Of a stretch of 64,000 bases of DNA, positions 1-9,249 are shown piece after piece. The notes under the pieces were generated by a model. The model made no database searches. It saw only the letters and a list, made by a program, of their open reading frames with translations, and was not told the DNA's origin. Source of the stretch: Paraperlucidibaca baekdonensis. Its GTDB lineage: Bacteria > Pseudomonadota > Gammaproteobacteria > Pseudomonadales > Moraxellaceae. The stretch lies in NCBI RefSeq assembly GCF_003387535.1, contig NZ_QUNR01000002.1, positions 64,827-128,826 of the forward strand, given 5' to 3'. Numbering within the stretch: position 1 is the first letter of the stretch; the number at the start of each line of letters is the position of its first letter. The translations under genes were made by a program, and so were the position numbers.

Positions 1-744
1 AGAGGCGCCGCTGAAAGCGTGGCGCTATCGGTGACGCCGATTGAAAAGCCGATGCGCCGCATTGTGCGAATCCCCACATTTCTGTGGCTGACGGTAGCGG
101 GGCTGTCGTTTAATTTCGCCGCTTACGCCTGCACCTCGTTTATGGTGCCGATGCTCATGCGTTACTTTCTCATGCCCTTGAGTCAAGCAGCCATTGCGGC
201 CGGCGTCATCGTCGGTGTGACTGGCCTCATTGGCTTGACCTTGGGTGGCCCAATTGCCGATCGTCTGCATCAGCGTTCAGCCACTGGGCGGCTGATGTTT
301 GCCGCCATCAGCATGTTTATTGCCTGTGCGGCGACCACCTATGCGCTCTACATTGGCCGAGTTGAAACGGGTCTGTTTGTCGGTATCTTCAGCCTAGGAT
401 GGCTGTTTTCCTACAACTACTTTACCTGCGTGTATCCGGCCTTGCAGGATGTTGTCGAGCCGCGTTTGCGCGGCACGGCCATGGCCTTATTTTTTGCCGC
501 GCTGTATATCTTTGGCGGCTGCTTTGGCCCGCTGGCGGTGGGCTTGCTGTCCGATCATTTTTCCGCCTCTGCGATGCTCGCCTCGGGCTCATTGTTGATG
601 ACCGAAGCCTTTAAAGCCGAGGGTCTGCATGCGGCGATGTATTTGATTCCCGGCGCCTTGCTAGTGACCGGCTTGGCGCTGGTGAAAGCCTCTGGGCATT
701 TTGTTGCCGACTCAGCCGCCATGCGCAATAGCATGGCGCCCTGA
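1..744 (+). CDS. MFS transporter, C-terminal half (cut by window edge)
   Basis: The reading frame is open to the left edge, so the start lies outside the window. About 245 residues remain, with six hydrophobic helices spread over the whole piece, as expected for helices 7-12 of a 12-helix major facilitator. The short loop after the second of these helices reads GGPIADR, the loop 8-9 version of the MFS signature GxxxDR. The protein would sit in the inner membrane and move a small solute by proton coupling; nothing visible fixes the substrate. It converges on ychF with 14 bp between stop codons and no obvious terminator. The family call is solid and the substrate is unknown. Confidence 0.8.
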   Translation, partial: RGAAESVALSVTPIEKPMRRIVRIPTFLWLTVAGLSFNFAAYACTSFMVPMLMRYFLMPLSQAAIAAGVIVGVTGLIGLTLGGPIADRLHQRSATGRLMFAAISMFIACAATTYALYIGRVETGLFVGIFSLGWLFSYNYFTCVYPALQDVVEPRLRGTAMALFFAALYIFGGCFGPLAVGLLSDHFSASAMLASGSLLMTEAFKAEGLHAAMYLIPGALLVTGLALVKASGHFVADSAAMRNSMAP

Positions 745-758
745 GTGGCTCGCGGGGG

Positions 759-1850
759 TTACACGTTAAAGCGGAAATGCATCACGTCGCCATCTTTGAC
801 GAGATAGTCTTTGCCCTCTAAGCGCCATTTGCCAGCTTCTTTGGCACCACTTTCGCCGCGATAAGTAATGAAGTCGTCATAGCCCACCACTTCGGCGCGA
901 ATAAAGCCTTTTTCAAAGTCGGTGTGAATGGCGGCAGCAGCACGTGGCGCGGTACATTTCAGCGGGATGGTCCAGGCGCGAACCTCTTTCACGCCAGCCG
1001 TGAAATAGGTTTGCAAACTGAGCAGGCCGTAGCCGGCACGAATAACGCGATTCAGGCCGGGCTCATTCATGCCTAAGTCGGCTAAGAAGGCGACTTTATC
1101 GTCTTCGTCGAGCTCAGCGATTTCGGCTTCGAGCTTGTTGCAAATCGGCACCACCACGGCATTTTCTTTGGCGGCGAGTTCGCGGACCTGATCGAGCATG
1201 GGGTTATTATCGAAACCATCTTCGTTGACGTTGGCAATATACATGGTCGGCTTTAGCGTTAAAAAGCCATACGACTTGATGGTCGCGAGCTCCTCCACGC
1301 TGAGCTCGACGCCGCGTAAGGGCAGGCCTTCATCGAGCGCGGGTTTGATTTTTTCCAGTACCGCCTTCAGCGCAATGGCCTCTTTGTCACCCCCTTTGGC
1401 TTGCTTCACGACGCGCAGCAGGGCCTTTTCCACCGCATCTAAATCGGCCAGCGCCAATTCGGTATTGATGACATCGATGTCATCGAGCGGACTGACGCGA
1501 TTGGCAACATGAATCACGTTGTCGTCGATGAAGCAGCGCACCACATGGGCAATGGCATCGGTGCTGCGAATATTGCCGAGGAACTTATTCCCCAAACCTT
1601 CGCCTTGTGAAGCGCCTGCGACTAGGCCGGCGATATCCACAAACTCCATGCTGGTGGGAATGATACGCTCGGGCTTGACGATATCGGCGAGAGCGTCGAG
1701 GCGCGGGTCGGGCATGGGGACCACGCCGGTATTCGGCTCAATGGTGCAAAAAGGGAAGTTTTCGGCAGAGATATTGGCCTTGGTCAGCGCATTAAAAAGC
1801 GTGGATTTGCCTACGTTGGGTAGGCCGACAATGCCGCAGTTAAATCCCAT
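759..1850 (-). CDS. ychF: Ribosome-binding ATPase YchF (OLA1 family)
   Basis: This 363-residue protein matches YchF/OLA1 in full length. The P-loop GLPNVGKST is at residues 9-17, the switch DIAG near 73, and the G4 element reads NVNE at 207-210 instead of NKxD. That substitution is the known reason why YchF prefers ATP to GTP. A TGS domain occupies the last 80 or so residues. The protein binds ribosomes and is linked to stress responses and translation quality control in E. coli. It lies 21 bp downstream of pth, the usual gammaproteobacterial pth-ychF pair, and is the last gene of the lolB-to-ychF cluster. Confidence 0.96.
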   Translation of the reverse strand: MGFNCGIVGLPNVGKSTLFNALTKANISAENFPFCTIEPNTGVVPMPDPRLDALADIVKPERIIPTSMEFVDIAGLVAGASQGEGLGNKFLGNIRSTDAIAHVVRCFIDDNVIHVANRVSPLDDIDVINTELALADLDAVEKALLRVVKQAKGGDKEAIALKAVLEKIKPALDEGLPLRGVELSVEELATIKSYGFLTLKPTMYIANVNEDGFDNNPMLDQVRELAAKENAVVVPICNKLEAEIAELDEDDKVAFLADLGMNEPGLNRVIRAGYGLLSLQTYFTAGVKEVRAWTIPLKCTAPRAAAAIHTDFEKGFIRAEVVGYDDFITYRGESGAKEAGKWRLEGKDYLVKDGDVMHFRFNV

Positions 1851-1871
1851 GATGCATCCCTCGAGGGTCAG

Positions 1872-2462
1872 TTAGGTGTCTATTTTAAAGCCGTTGATAC
1901 GATTCATGGCTTTGGCGAAATCGCCGCTGACCATGAGTTCGGTGCAGCGCAGTGCTTCATCGATGGCTTGATCGATAAGCTGCTGCTCGGATTGTGGCGC
2001 ACGGCCTAATACAAAACCGGTGACTTGGCTGCTATTGCCCGGATGGCCAATGCCAACACGCAGGCGATGAAAGCCGGCTTGGTTGCCGAGCGCTGATATG
2101 CTGTCGCGTAGGCCATTATGGCCGCCATGGCCACCGCCGGTTTTTAAACGAATGTGGCCTGGGCCAATATCGAGCTCATCGTGAGCGATCAGGATTTCGT
2201 TGGGCGCGAGCTTGTAAAAATTCGCCAGAGCGGCCACAGCTTGGCCCGAGCGATTCATAAATGTGGTGGGAATCAGCAGGCGCACATCCTCACCGGCGAG
2301 CGTGATGCGCGCGGTTAGGCCAAAGGCTTTGCTGTCGGGCATGAGTGTGGTGCGGTGCTGCTCGGCTAAACGCTCAATGAACCACGCACCAGCATTGTGG
2401 CGTGTGTGTGCGTATTGGGCACCGGGATTAGCGAGGCCGACTAAAAGGCGAAGGGCGGTCAT
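1872..2462 (-). CDS. pth: Peptidyl-tRNA hydrolase
   Basis: Pth cleaves the ester bond of peptidyl-tRNAs that fall off the ribosome, recycling the tRNA. Counting from the chosen ATG at 2462 (195 aa), the expected active-site residues are present: N12 in GLANPG, catalytic H22 in HTRHNAG, N70 in TFMNRSG and D95 in AHDELD. The frame stays open upstream to 2507, but that extension would run into the rplY terminator hairpin and does not resemble Pth, so the internal ATG is preferred. No strong Shine-Dalgarno is visible. It lies between rplY and ychF. Confidence 0.95.
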   Translation of the reverse strand: MTALRLLVGLANPGAQYAHTRHNAGAWFIERLAEQHRTTLMPDSKAFGLTARITLAGEDVRLLIPTTFMNRSGQAVAALANFYKLAPNEILIAHDELDIGPGHIRLKTGGGHGGHNGLRDSISALGNQAGFHRLRVGIGHPGNSSQVTGFVLGRAPQSEQQLIDQAIDEALRCTELMVSGDFAKAMNRINGFKIDT

Positions 2463-2490
2463 GGGCGTGAGTATTGCAACACATGGCTGA

Positions 2491-2517
2491 AAAGAAAAAC
2501 GGGGCATTGAAGCCCCG
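2491..2517 (-). terminator. Rho-independent terminator after rplY
   Basis: Read on the minus strand, a GC-rich stem (CGGGGC paired with GCCCCG, loop TTCAAT) at 2500-2517 is followed by a T-rich run at 2491-2499. It sits 26 bp after the rplY stop and just before the pth start. It should end or attenuate transcription from prs-rplY, so pth-ychF may depend on read-through or on their own promoter. Confidence 0.8.
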
Positions 2518-2542
2518 CTTTCTTAGTGCAGCGTGTTGGCGA

Positions 2543-3187
2543 TTACTCGGCCTCTGGCTCTGGAGCCGCTGGCGCGTCAGTATCTTCAACAGCTGCCGCC
2601 ACTTTCGGCGTGTGCACGTTGGCAACAGGCTGGTCGTGATCATGGCCAAGTGCCAAAACAGGCACTTCCACGCCTTTCGGCAATACCAGGTCAGATAAGT
2701 GCAAGGTGGTGCCGAGCGCTACATTGGCCATGTCTACTTCGATGAACTCGGGCAGATCTTTAGGCAAGCAGCTGACTTCCACGTCATTGAGCATGTGAGC
2801 GATTTCACCGCCTTCTTTCTTCACGCCAACGCAAATGTCTTGGTTGGTGAAGTGCAGGGGGACGCGCATGGTCAGTTTGTGTGTGGCATCAACACGCAAG
2901 AAGTCGGCGTGAATGGGCATGCTTTTCACGGGGTGACGTTGCAGGGCTTTGAGTACCACTTTTTGCGCTTTGCCATCGACGCTAATTGTTAATACGTGCG
3001 AGTAAAACGCTTCGTTTTCCAGGGCTTTTGACAGCTCGCGCAGCTCAATGCTGATTGATTGAGCGGCGGCTTCACCACCATAAATAACCGCAGGAATGCG
3101 GGCTTCCAAACGACGAAGGCGGCGGCTCGCACCTTTCCCTTCGAGCGTCCGGTTTTGCGCATTCAGCGAAAAATTAGCTTCGGACAT
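2543..3187 (-). CDS. rplY: 50S ribosomal protein L25, two-domain Ctc/TL5 form
   Basis: At 214 aa this is the long Ctc-type L25. Residues 1-95 form the 5S rRNA-binding L25 domain, starting with [10 protein letters not shown] and continuing with PAVIYGG. Residues 100-190 form the TL5 beta domain, and an acidic Ala/Pro/Glu-rich tail ends the protein. E. coli has only the short first domain, whereas Pseudomonas and many other bacteria have the long form. The start at 3187 has a Shine-Dalgarno-like ACGGAG about 9 nt upstream. The gene follows prs by 103 bp, and that spacer can fold into three hairpins. A terminator follows. Confidence 0.96.
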   Translation of the reverse strand: MSEANFSLNAQNRTLEGKGASRRLRRLEARIPAVIYGGEAAAQSISIELRELSKALENEAFYSHVLTISVDGKAQKVVLKALQRHPVKSMPIHADFLRVDATHKLTMRVPLHFTNQDICVGVKKEGGEIAHMLNDVEVSCLPKDLPEFIEVDMANVALGTTLHLSDLVLPKGVEVPVLALGHDHDQPVANVHTPKVAAAVEDTDAPAAPEPEAE

Positions 3188-3204
3188 TTTTTTCTACTCC
3201 GTAA

Positions 3205-3288
3205 GGCACTGAGCTTGCGACCAGCTCAATGCAGATAACCTGTGAGTATTCACAGGGTTTGCGGCAACACGCCACAAATAGTTGCCGT
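3205..3288 (-). promoter_or_regulatory. Structured 5' leader of rplY (three hairpins)
   Basis: The prs-rplY spacer, read on the minus strand, contains three consecutive inverted repeats. They are CGGCAAC/GTTGCCG (3262-3268 with 3281-3287), CCTGTGA/TCACAGG with a 4-nt loop (3239-3245 with 3250-3256), and TGAGCT/AGCTCA (3210-3215 with 3223-3228) ending close to the Shine-Dalgarno. None has a T-run, so they are not plain terminators. In E. coli and relatives rplY is known to be autoregulated by L25 through its mRNA leader. Whether this leader works the same way is inference. Confidence 0.45.
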
Positions 3289-3290
3289 GC

Positions 3291-4241
3291 TTAAAACATC
3301 TCAAACATGGCGCTGATGGATTCTTCGTTATTGATGCGGCGCAGGGTTTCTGCGAGCAGCGCCGATAACGACAGCTGACGAATTTGGCTGCAGGCGCGCG
3401 CTGCATCCGACAGCGGAATGGTGTCGGTGACCACTAACTCATCGAGCTGTGATTTGCTGATATTGTCGATGGCAGGACCAGACAAAATGGCATGCGTGCA
3501 GTAGGCCACCACACGGCGCGCGCCATTTTCTTTTAATGCGGCTGCGGCTTTGCAGAGCGTGCCAGCGGTGTCGACCATGTCATCGACAATGACGCAATCA
3601 CGGCCACGCACTTCGCCAATAATGTGCATGACTTGCGATTCATTGGCTTTTGGACGGCGCTTATCGATGATGGCGAGGTCGGCGTCATCAAGCTGTTTGG
3701 CAACGGCGCGAGCGCGAACCACACCGCCAACATCGGGCGATACGATCACGAGATTGTCGTAGTTTTGGCGCTCAATATCGGCAAGCAGCACCGGCGAGGC
3801 ATAGATATTATCCACCGGGATGTCGAAGAAGCCTTGAATTTGATCGGCGTGTAAATCGACAGTCAATACGCGGTCGACACCCACGGTGGTGAGCATGTCG
3901 GCAACCACTTTCGCGGTGATGGGCACGCGCGCCGAGCGCACACGGCGGTCTTGGCGAGCGTAGCCAAAATAGGGAATGACGGCAGTGATACGGCCGGCAC
4001 TGGCGCGGCGCAGCGCGTCGGCCATAACAATCAATTCCATCAGATTGTCGTTGGTGGGCGCACAAGTCGATTGCAAAATGAACACGTCTTTGCCGCGCAC
4101 ATTGTCATTAATCTCAATAGCGATTTCGCCATCGGAAAAAGTACCAACGTGGGCGAGCCCTAACGGGATGTGCAGATGATTGACGACTTTATGAGCCAGC
4201 TCAGGGTTGGCGTTGCCGGTGAATACGACGAGATTTGGCAT
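3291..4241 (-). CDS. prs: Ribose-phosphate pyrophosphokinase (PRPP synthetase)
   Basis: Prs transfers pyrophosphate from ATP to ribose 5-phosphate, giving PRPP for purine, pyrimidine, histidine, tryptophan and NAD synthesis. From the ATG at 4241 the protein has 316 aa, the normal bacterial length. It shows the metal/ATP-site [11 protein letters not shown] and the PRPP-binding loop [12 protein letters not shown]. The frame continues upstream through the tRNA-Gln gene without a stop, but that part is tRNA sequence and is not counted. The tRNA ends 28 bp before the start, so prs is probably translated from a processed ispE-tRNA-prs transcript. Confidence 0.97.
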   Translation of the reverse strand: MPNLVVFTGNANPELAHKVVNHLHIPLGLAHVGTFSDGEIAIEINDNVRGKDVFILQSTCAPTNDNLMELIVMADALRRASAGRITAVIPYFGYARQDRRVRSARVPITAKVVADMLTTVGVDRVLTVDLHADQIQGFFDIPVDNIYASPVLLADIERQNYDNLVIVSPDVGGVVRARAVAKQLDDADLAIIDKRRPKANESQVMHIIGEVRGRDCVIVDDMVDTAGTLCKAAAALKENGARRVVAYCTHAILSGPAIDNISKSQLDELVVTDTIPLSDAARACSQIRQLSLSALLAETLRRINNEESISAMFEMF

Positions 4242-4269
4242 GATTCCAGTCAACTCAGCCTGAGAGAGA

Positions 4270-4344
4270 TGGCAGGGGCGGCTGGATTCGAACCAACGCA
4301 TGGCGGGATCAAAACCCGCTGCCTTACCGCTTGGCGACGCCCCT
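4270..4344 (-). tRNA. tRNA-Gln (anticodon UUG)
   Basis: On the minus strand 75 nt fold as a tRNA. The acceptor arm AGGGGCG pairs with CGCCCCT, followed by discriminator G and an encoded CCA at 4270-4272. The T-arm contains GGTTCGAATCC. The anticodon stem GCGGG/CCCGC encloses the loop TTTTGAT, giving anticodon TTG at 4310-4312. It lies between ispE and prs in the same orientation, the arrangement found in Pseudomonas. Its first two bases overlap the TAG stop codon of ispE. Confidence 0.97.
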
Positions 4345-5203
4345 ATATTCGATGCATCCGAAGCCATTGATCGAGTGCCACATGTGCTGGCGATCGGTTA
4401 TGACCTCGACAGATGAAGCCGCTGACTGGACTGGCAGCGAGTATATCAGCTGCAAGACCTTGGTTGGAACAGGCTAGGAAAACACAGGCACCAGTGCCGG
4501 TCATTTTCGCATCGCCCCATTGCGACAACCACTGTAACGCTTCATCTACGGCAGGAGCCAGTGTTCTGACGACCAATTCGAAGTCGTTTCGAGTGACCCC
4601 TGCGTTGAGGTCGCGCAGTTTAATGGCCTCGCTATGACGAGTCAACAGGGGATGGCGAAAAGCTTCTGCTGTGGCGACATGCGCCTTAGGTGTTAGCACA
4701 ACAAACCATGGTTCATCGAGCGTGATGGCTGTGAGCTGCTCGCCAATGCCTTCGGCCCAAGCGGCGTGGCCGTGCACAAACACGGGGACATCGGCGCCAA
4801 GACGGAGGCCAATGGCCGCGAGCGCCTCCAGGCTGAGTTGGGTTTCCCAGAGTGTGTTGAGCGCAAGCAGGGTGCTGGCGGCATCGGATGAGCCGCCGCC
4901 CAAGCCGCCGCCCATGGGTAGATGCTTATCGATGTGAATGGTTGCGCCCAGCGATGAGCCGGTGGCGGCTTTTAACGCGCGAGCGGCGCGCATGATCAAA
5001 TTATCATCACTGGCGACATCGGCGAGCGCCGGCGTGAGTGTCAACTCGCCATCGTGACGCACACGGCAATGCAGGGTGTCGGCGCGGTTAATAAATTGAA
5101 AGGCCGTTTGCAGCGTGTGATAGCCATCGGCGCGTCGACCCGTGATGTGTAAAAACAAGTTCAGTTTCGCCGGCGCAGGCAGCGTGATGTGATCTGCGGT
5201 CAT
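4343..5203 (-). CDS. ispE: 4-diphosphocytidyl-2-C-methyl-D-erythritol kinase
   Basis: IspE phosphorylates CDP-methylerythritol with ATP in the MEP isoprenoid pathway. The 286-aa protein opens with the family motif [12 protein letters not shown]. It carries the GHMP-kinase glycine-rich ATP loop [15 protein letters not shown] near residues 95-110 and a C-terminal MTGTGACVF. Its ATG overlaps the lolB stop codon by 4 bp (ATGA), so the two are translationally coupled. Its TAG stop overlaps the 5' end of tRNA-Gln by two bases, so maturation of the tRNA must cut the ispE message at its very end. Confidence 0.96.
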   Translation of the reverse strand: MTADHITLPAPAKLNLFLHITGRRADGYHTLQTAFQFINRADTLHCRVRHDGELTLTPALADVASDDNLIMRAARALKAATGSSLGATIHIDKHLPMGGGLGGGSSDAASTLLALNTLWETQLSLEALAAIGLRLGADVPVFVHGHAAWAEGIGEQLTAITLDEPWFVVLTPKAHVATAEAFRHPLLTRHSEAIKLRDLNAGVTRNDFELVVRTLAPAVDEALQWLSQWGDAKMTGTGACVFLACSNQGLAADILAASPVSGFICRGHNRSPAHVALDQWLRMHRI

Positions 5204-5829
5204 GATGCGGCCGTGAGGCGCCAGCGCTGAATCACCAGCAAAATACGATTGCGACCTTGGGTCAGTAACAGGCGTAATGGCACGCGATAGCCATCTTGCA
5301 CTTGCTCGCTGAGCACGCGGACCTGCCAGCCTTGCTCGGTGAATTGCCGCACACCTTGTTCGCCCGCCAAGGTGCGAATGGTGGTCAGTGGGTTTTCTGG
5401 CCAGCCGCTCAGCCAGGCGTTGAGTAGGTCAACAGGCAGCGGTACGCCAGTGATGGCCTCGGTCAAAATATCGGGTTGGTTGGATTCGTGATGACCAATC
5501 CAGCCATTGTCTATGGTGAGGCGCCCGTTGCGCCCGCTCAGTGTTGTGTAGCCTTGATTGAGCGGGCCCGCAGCGCTGGCATCGAAGTTGTTGCCTTGAC
5601 GTTGCCATGAAAACGTCGCGGTGATGCTGCTATTTAAAAACGTCACGCCGGCTTTGCCCTCGGCTTGCCAGTGTGTCAGTCCGCGAGCACTTGGGCTGGC
5701 CTCAATGACTTCCGGGGCCACCACCAACGGCGCGCGATTGGCGCAGCCGCTCAGTAACGCGAGACAAAAAATTATCCAGCCTCGCGTTAGGTTGGTGAAA
5801 ATGTGTGGCGCTAGTGCAGCTGATCGCAT
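5200..5829 (-). CDS. lolB: Outer membrane lipoprotein receptor LolB
   Basis: LolB accepts lipoproteins from the periplasmic carrier LolA and inserts them into the outer membrane. From the ATG at 5829 the product has 209 aa with a lipoprotein signal ending in the lipobox LLSGC (Cys29). Residue +2 is Ala, not the Asp that retains lipoproteins in the inner membrane. The rest resembles LolB, including HWQAEGKAGV early and WQVRV late. An open frame extends 55 codons upstream of 5829 but crosses the hemA promoter region and is not protein-like. It is divergent from hemA with about 140 bp between starts. Confidence 0.9.
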   Translation of the reverse strand: MRSAALAPHIFTNLTRGWIIFCLALLSGCANRAPLVVAPEVIEASPSARGLTHWQAEGKAGVTFLNSSITATFSWQRQGNNFDASAAGPLNQGYTTLSGRNGRLTIDNGWIGHHESNQPDILTEAITGVPLPVDLLNAWLSGWPENPLTTIRTLAGEQGVRQFTEQGWQVRVLSEQVQDGYRVPLRLLLTQGRNRILLVIQRWRLTAAS

Positions 5830-5862
5830 GATGACAAGCTCGAGTACGGATGCTGGACACCG

Positions 5863-5871
5863 ATGGTAGCA
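5863..5871 (-). promoter_or_regulatory. Possible extended -10 element for lolB-ispE-tRNA-prs
   Basis: On the minus strand the sequence TGCTACCAT (5871 down to 5863) fits an extended -10 (TGn followed by TACCAT). It lies about 34 bp before the lolB ATG. No good -35 hexamer stands upstream, which is tolerated by extended -10 promoters. This is a pattern match only. Confidence 0.35.
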
Positions 5872-5903
5872 AAAAGCCACGGCTCTGCGAGCGAGCGAAG
5901 CAT

Positions 5904-5932
5904 TTGTCTTTAACCGCGCTATCCCGCACAAT
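5904..5932 (+). promoter_or_regulatory. Candidate sigma-70 promoter for hemA
   Basis: TTGTCT at 5904-5909 and CACAAT at 5927-5932 are separated by 17 bp, about 40 bp upstream of the hemA start at 5972. This would give a leader of roughly 30 nt. It is the best match to a sigma-70 promoter in the lolB-hemA divergent region. Confidence 0.45.
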
Positions 5933-5971
5933 TTGTGGCTATTTTCCGGGGTATCCGGCTCAGGGTTTGGC

Positions 5972-7255
5972 ATGGCGCTGTTGGCATTCGGCATTAATCA
6001 CAAAACCGCTTCGGTGGCCTTGCGCGAACGCGCGGCATTTGCGCCTGAGGCGCTCGGCCAAGCGCTGCGTGATGCGCGTCGCTGTGGCGGGCTGGCGGAA
6101 GTGGCGATCTTGTCGACCTGCAATCGCACCGAGTTCTATGCCGCCGGCGATGCCGAGCATGTCGCCGCCGTGCGCAACTGGTTGGCGACCTCGCGGGGCA
6201 TTAGCGAGGCTGAGCTGGCCGCCGTCTGGTACGCCCACGAAGACGACGAGGCGCTGCGCCATGCCGTGCGCGTAGCCTCCGGCTTGGACTCGATGGTGCT
6301 TGGCGAGCCACAAATTTTCGGTCAAATGAAAACCGCGTGGAGCGAGGCGCTTGCCGCCGGCACCACCGGAGCATCGCTCGATAAACTCTTTCAAGTCACT
6401 TTCGCCGCCACCAAAGCGGTGCGTAGTCAAACGGCGCTGGGGGCCAGTCCGGTTTCCATTGGCTTTGCCGCGGTGACGCTGGCGCGCCAAGTCTTTGAGT
6501 CGTTAGCGCAAACGCCAACGCTCCTGGTCGGTGCCGGCGAGATGAACGCGCTGGTCGCCAAGCATGTGCGCGAGCAGGGTGCGGCTGAGTTAATGATTGT
6601 CAATCGGACCTTGGCGCGCGCTGAGGCAGTGGCCAGCCAAGTCGATGCAGAAGCCATGCCGTGGTCGTGTTTGCCCGATGCCTTGGCGCGTGCGGGCGTG
6701 GTGATTAGCTGCACGAGTAGTTCGGAGCCGGTCATTACGCAGGCTATGATTAAGCAGGCGCTGAAGGCGCGGCGGCATCAGCCCATGTTATTGATTGATA
6801 TTGCCGTGCCGCGTGACATCGAGCCCTCGGTGGCCGCACTGGATGATGTGTTTTTGTATACGGTCGATGACTTGCAGTCAGTCATTGATAATGGGTTGCG
6901 CAGTCGGCAAGCCGCGGCAGTCGATGCGGAGCGCCTCATTGAACGCCATGTGCAACAATTTGCCGAGCAACAGCGGGTGGCGCAGCGTGCCGTGTCATTG
7001 ATCCGTCAAGTGCGCAGCCACGCCGCCACCGTCGCCGATGTTGAGCGCCAAAAAGCCCTGAGCCAGCTTCGTCAAGGCGCTGATCCGGAGGTTGTGCTGG
7101 CGCGGCTGCAACACAATCTGATCAATAAATGGCTGCATGCCCCGACCGTGAGCCTGCGCCAACTGGCCGCCAGCAACGATGCCCATGGGCTGGCCTTGGT
7201 GGCTGGCGCCATGGGCATTACGCCACCGTCCACCGACCCTTCTGAGACACCATGA
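5972..7255 (+). CDS. hemA: Glutamyl-tRNA reductase
   Basis: HemA reduces glutamyl-tRNA(Glu) with NADPH to glutamate-1-semialdehyde, the first committed step of C5 haem synthesis. The 427-aa protein starting at 5972 ([12 protein letters not shown]) has the catalytic cysteine at position 50 in STCNRTE. It also has the substrate-domain motif [12 protein letters not shown], the NADPH-binding VGAGEMN near 190 and a C-terminal dimerisation helix. An in-frame ATG 13 codons upstream gives a non-homologous extension and was not used. The stop overlaps the prfA start by 4 bp (ATGA), the classical hemA-prfA-prmC operon. Confidence 0.97.
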   Translation: MALLAFGINHKTASVALRERAAFAPEALGQALRDARRCGGLAEVAILSTCNRTEFYAAGDAEHVAAVRNWLATSRGISEAELAAVWYAHEDDEALRHAVRVASGLDSMVLGEPQIFGQMKTAWSEALAAGTTGASLDKLFQVTFAATKAVRSQTALGASPVSIGFAAVTLARQVFESLAQTPTLLVGAGEMNALVAKHVREQGAAELMIVNRTLARAEAVASQVDAEAMPWSCLPDALARAGVVISCTSSSEPVITQAMIKQALKARRHQPMLLIDIAVPRDIEPSVAALDDVFLYTVDDLQSVIDNGLRSRQAAAVDAERLIERHVQQFAEQQRVAQRAVSLIRQVRSHAATVADVERQKALSQLRQGADPEVVLARLQHNLINKWLHAPTVSLRQLAASNDAHGLALVAGAMGITPPSTDPSETP

Positions 7256-8334
7256 AAGCGGCTTTATTATCACGCCTAGACCAGCTCGCCGAACGCTTTG
7301 AAGAGCTCAATGCGCTGCTCTCCGACGCCGGTATTATTGCCGACCAAAACCAATTCCGTAAGCTCTCGCGCGAACATGCGGAGCTCGAGCCGGTGGTCGC
7401 TGCGCTGGCGGCGTATCGACACACGCAACAGCAGCAGGCCGATGCCAAAGCGCTGTTGAGCGACCCCGATTTTCGTGAACTCGCGGAAATCGATATTGCC
7501 GAAACCGAGGTCGAGCTCGAGCGCATCAGTGACGATTTGCAGCGCTTAATGGTGCCGCGCGACCCCAACGATACCGGCAATGTCTGGCTGGAAATTCGTG
7601 CCGGCACCGGTGGCGATGAAGCCGCTATTTTCGCCGGTGATTTGTTTCGCATGTATAGCCGTTTTGCTGAGCGCCAAGGTTGGCGCATTGAGATTGTCTC
7701 AAGCAATGAGGGCGAGCATGGCGGCTATAAAGAAGTGATTTCGCGGGTCGCTGGCGAATCGGTTTATGCCGCATTGAAGTTTGAAAGCGGCGCGCATCGC
7801 GTGCAGCGCGTGCCAGCCACGGAGTCGCAAGGCCGTGTGCATACCTCGGCCTGCACGGTGGCGGTGATGCCGGAGGCACCGGAGCTCGAAGCCATTGAAA
7901 TCAACGCTGGCGATTTGCGCATTGATACCTATCGTGCCAGTGGTGCTGGCGGCCAGCACATCAACAAAACCGACTCGGCAGTGCGCGTCACGCACATCCC
8001 GACCGGCGTGGTGGTGGAGTGCCAAGATGAGCGCTCGCAGCATAAAAACAAGGCGCGCGCGCTGTCGTTATTGTCGGCAAAACTGCATGCCGCGCAGCAG
8101 GCTGAGGCGCAGCAAGCCTCAGCGACCATGCGCCGCGACTTAGTGGGCAGCGGTGATCGCTCGGAGCGCATTCGTACCTATAATTTCCCTCAGGGGCGCA
8201 TGAGCGACCATCGCATCAATCTCACGCTCTATAAGCTCGATGACATCATGAATGGTGACTTGAACGAGCTGCTCACGGCCTTGGCGACTGAGCATCAGGC
8301 CGACCAATTAGCGGCCTTGGCGGAGACGCTGTGA
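7252..8334 (+). CDS. prfA: Peptide chain release factor 1
   Basis: RF1 reads UAA and UAG and triggers release of the finished peptide. The 360-aa protein has the stop-codon-reading tripeptide Pro-Ala-Thr at 188-190 and the GGQ loop at 233-235 in GAGGQHINK, the same numbering as in E. coli RF1. Gln235 is the residue methylated by PrmC, encoded next door. It is translationally coupled to hemA through a 4-bp overlap. Confidence 0.98.
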   Translation: MKAALLSRLDQLAERFEELNALLSDAGIIADQNQFRKLSREHAELEPVVAALAAYRHTQQQQADAKALLSDPDFRELAEIDIAETEVELERISDDLQRLMVPRDPNDTGNVWLEIRAGTGGDEAAIFAGDLFRMYSRFAERQGWRIEIVSSNEGEHGGYKEVISRVAGESVYAALKFESGAHRVQRVPATESQGRVHTSACTVAVMPEAPELEAIEINAGDLRIDTYRASGAGGQHINKTDSAVRVTHIPTGVVVECQDERSQHKNKARALSLLSAKLHAAQQAEAQQASATMRRDLVGSGDRSERIRTYNFPQGRMSDHRINLTLYKLDDIMNGDLNELLTALATEHQADQLAALAETL

Positions 8335-8376
8335 GCAGCCTAACCGTGCGCCATGACCGCCTAAATGCCTAGTCAG

Positions 8377-9249
8377 ATGACGGTGAACCACTGGCTAGCG
8401 CATGCCGCGGCGCACTTGGCGCAGTATCAGGCGTGGCAACCGGTCAGTGGCGAGGCGGTGAATGCGCGACGCGAGGCGCGTGCCGTGTTACTGGCCGCGC
8501 TTGAGCAAGCGCCGGCATGGCTGATGACGTGGCCCGATGCGCCGCTTAATGCTGAGCAGCAAGCCCGCGCCGATGATTTTTTAGCACGCCGCGCGCAAGG
8601 TGAGCCGATGGCGTATTTGCGTGGCGAGCAGGAGTTTTGGTCGCTTGCGCTGCGTGTTGTGCCGGGGGTGTTGGTGCCGCGCGCCGATAGCGAATGTTTA
8701 GTTGAGCAGGCCTTGCTGCATTTGGCGGCAAATACGACCGCGCGGGTTTTGGATCTAGGCACCGGCTCGGGCGCGATTGCGCTGGCCATTGCCCATGAGC
8801 GCCGTGAGGCACGCGTATTTGCCTGTGATCGCAGTGCCCTGGCGGTGACCATTGCGCAGGGCAATGCCGCGCGCTTAGGGCTAGCGCTGAGCTGTTGCGA
8901 GAGTGATTGGTTGAGTGCGTTTGCTGGGGAGCGCTTCGAGATGATCGTCAGTAATCCGCCGTATATCGCCGAGGATGACCCGCATTTGGCGAGCCTACAT
9001 GGCGAGCCGTTGACCGCATTGACCGCTACTGAGCAAGGCTTGGCGGACTTGCGGCAGATCATTACGTCTGCACCGGCGCATTTGTCTGCACATGGTTATT
9101 TGCTGCTTGAGCATGGCTATGATCAGGCGGCCGCCGTGCGCGACTTATTGCAGCAGGCCGGCTTTGTCGATGTCGCATCGAGGCGTGATTTCGGCGGCAA
9201 TGAGCGCGTCAGTTTGGGTCGCTGGCCCGGAGCTTCTCATGGCGACTAA
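8377..9249 (+). CDS. prmC: Release factor glutamine methyltransferase
   Basis: PrmC methylates the glutamine of the GGQ motif in RF1 and RF2. The protein of 290 aa has the SAM-binding motif DLGTGSG at 126-132 and the catalytic NPPY at 193-196. The start at 8377 is chosen because MTVNHWLAHA aligns with the N terminus of other PrmC proteins. An ATG at 8365 would add only four residues, and neither start has a strong ribosome-binding site. The 3' end overlaps the next gene by 11 bp. Confidence 0.95.
   Translation: MTVNHWLAHAAAHLAQYQAWQPVSGEAVNARREARAVLLAALEQAPAWLMTWPDAPLNAEQQARADDFLARRAQGEPMAYLRGEQEFWSLALRVVPGVLVPRADSECLVEQALLHLAANTTARVLDLGTGSGAIALAIAHERREARVFACDRSALAVTIAQGNAARLGLALSCCESDWLSAFAGERFEMIVSNPPYIAEDDPHLASLHGEPLTALTATEQGLADLRQIITSAPAHLSAHGYLLLEHGYDQAAAVRDLLQQAGFVDVASRRDFGGNERVSLGRWPGASHGD

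Noticed and set aside
4242-4367. Upstream extension of prs by 42 codons
   Set aside because: The frame runs through the tRNA-Gln gene, so the encoded residues are tRNA sequence. The ATG at 4241 gives the normal Prs length.
8427-9062. 211-codon antisense frame inside prmC
   Set aside because: prmC carries all its motifs in frame here; the antisense product has no family features.
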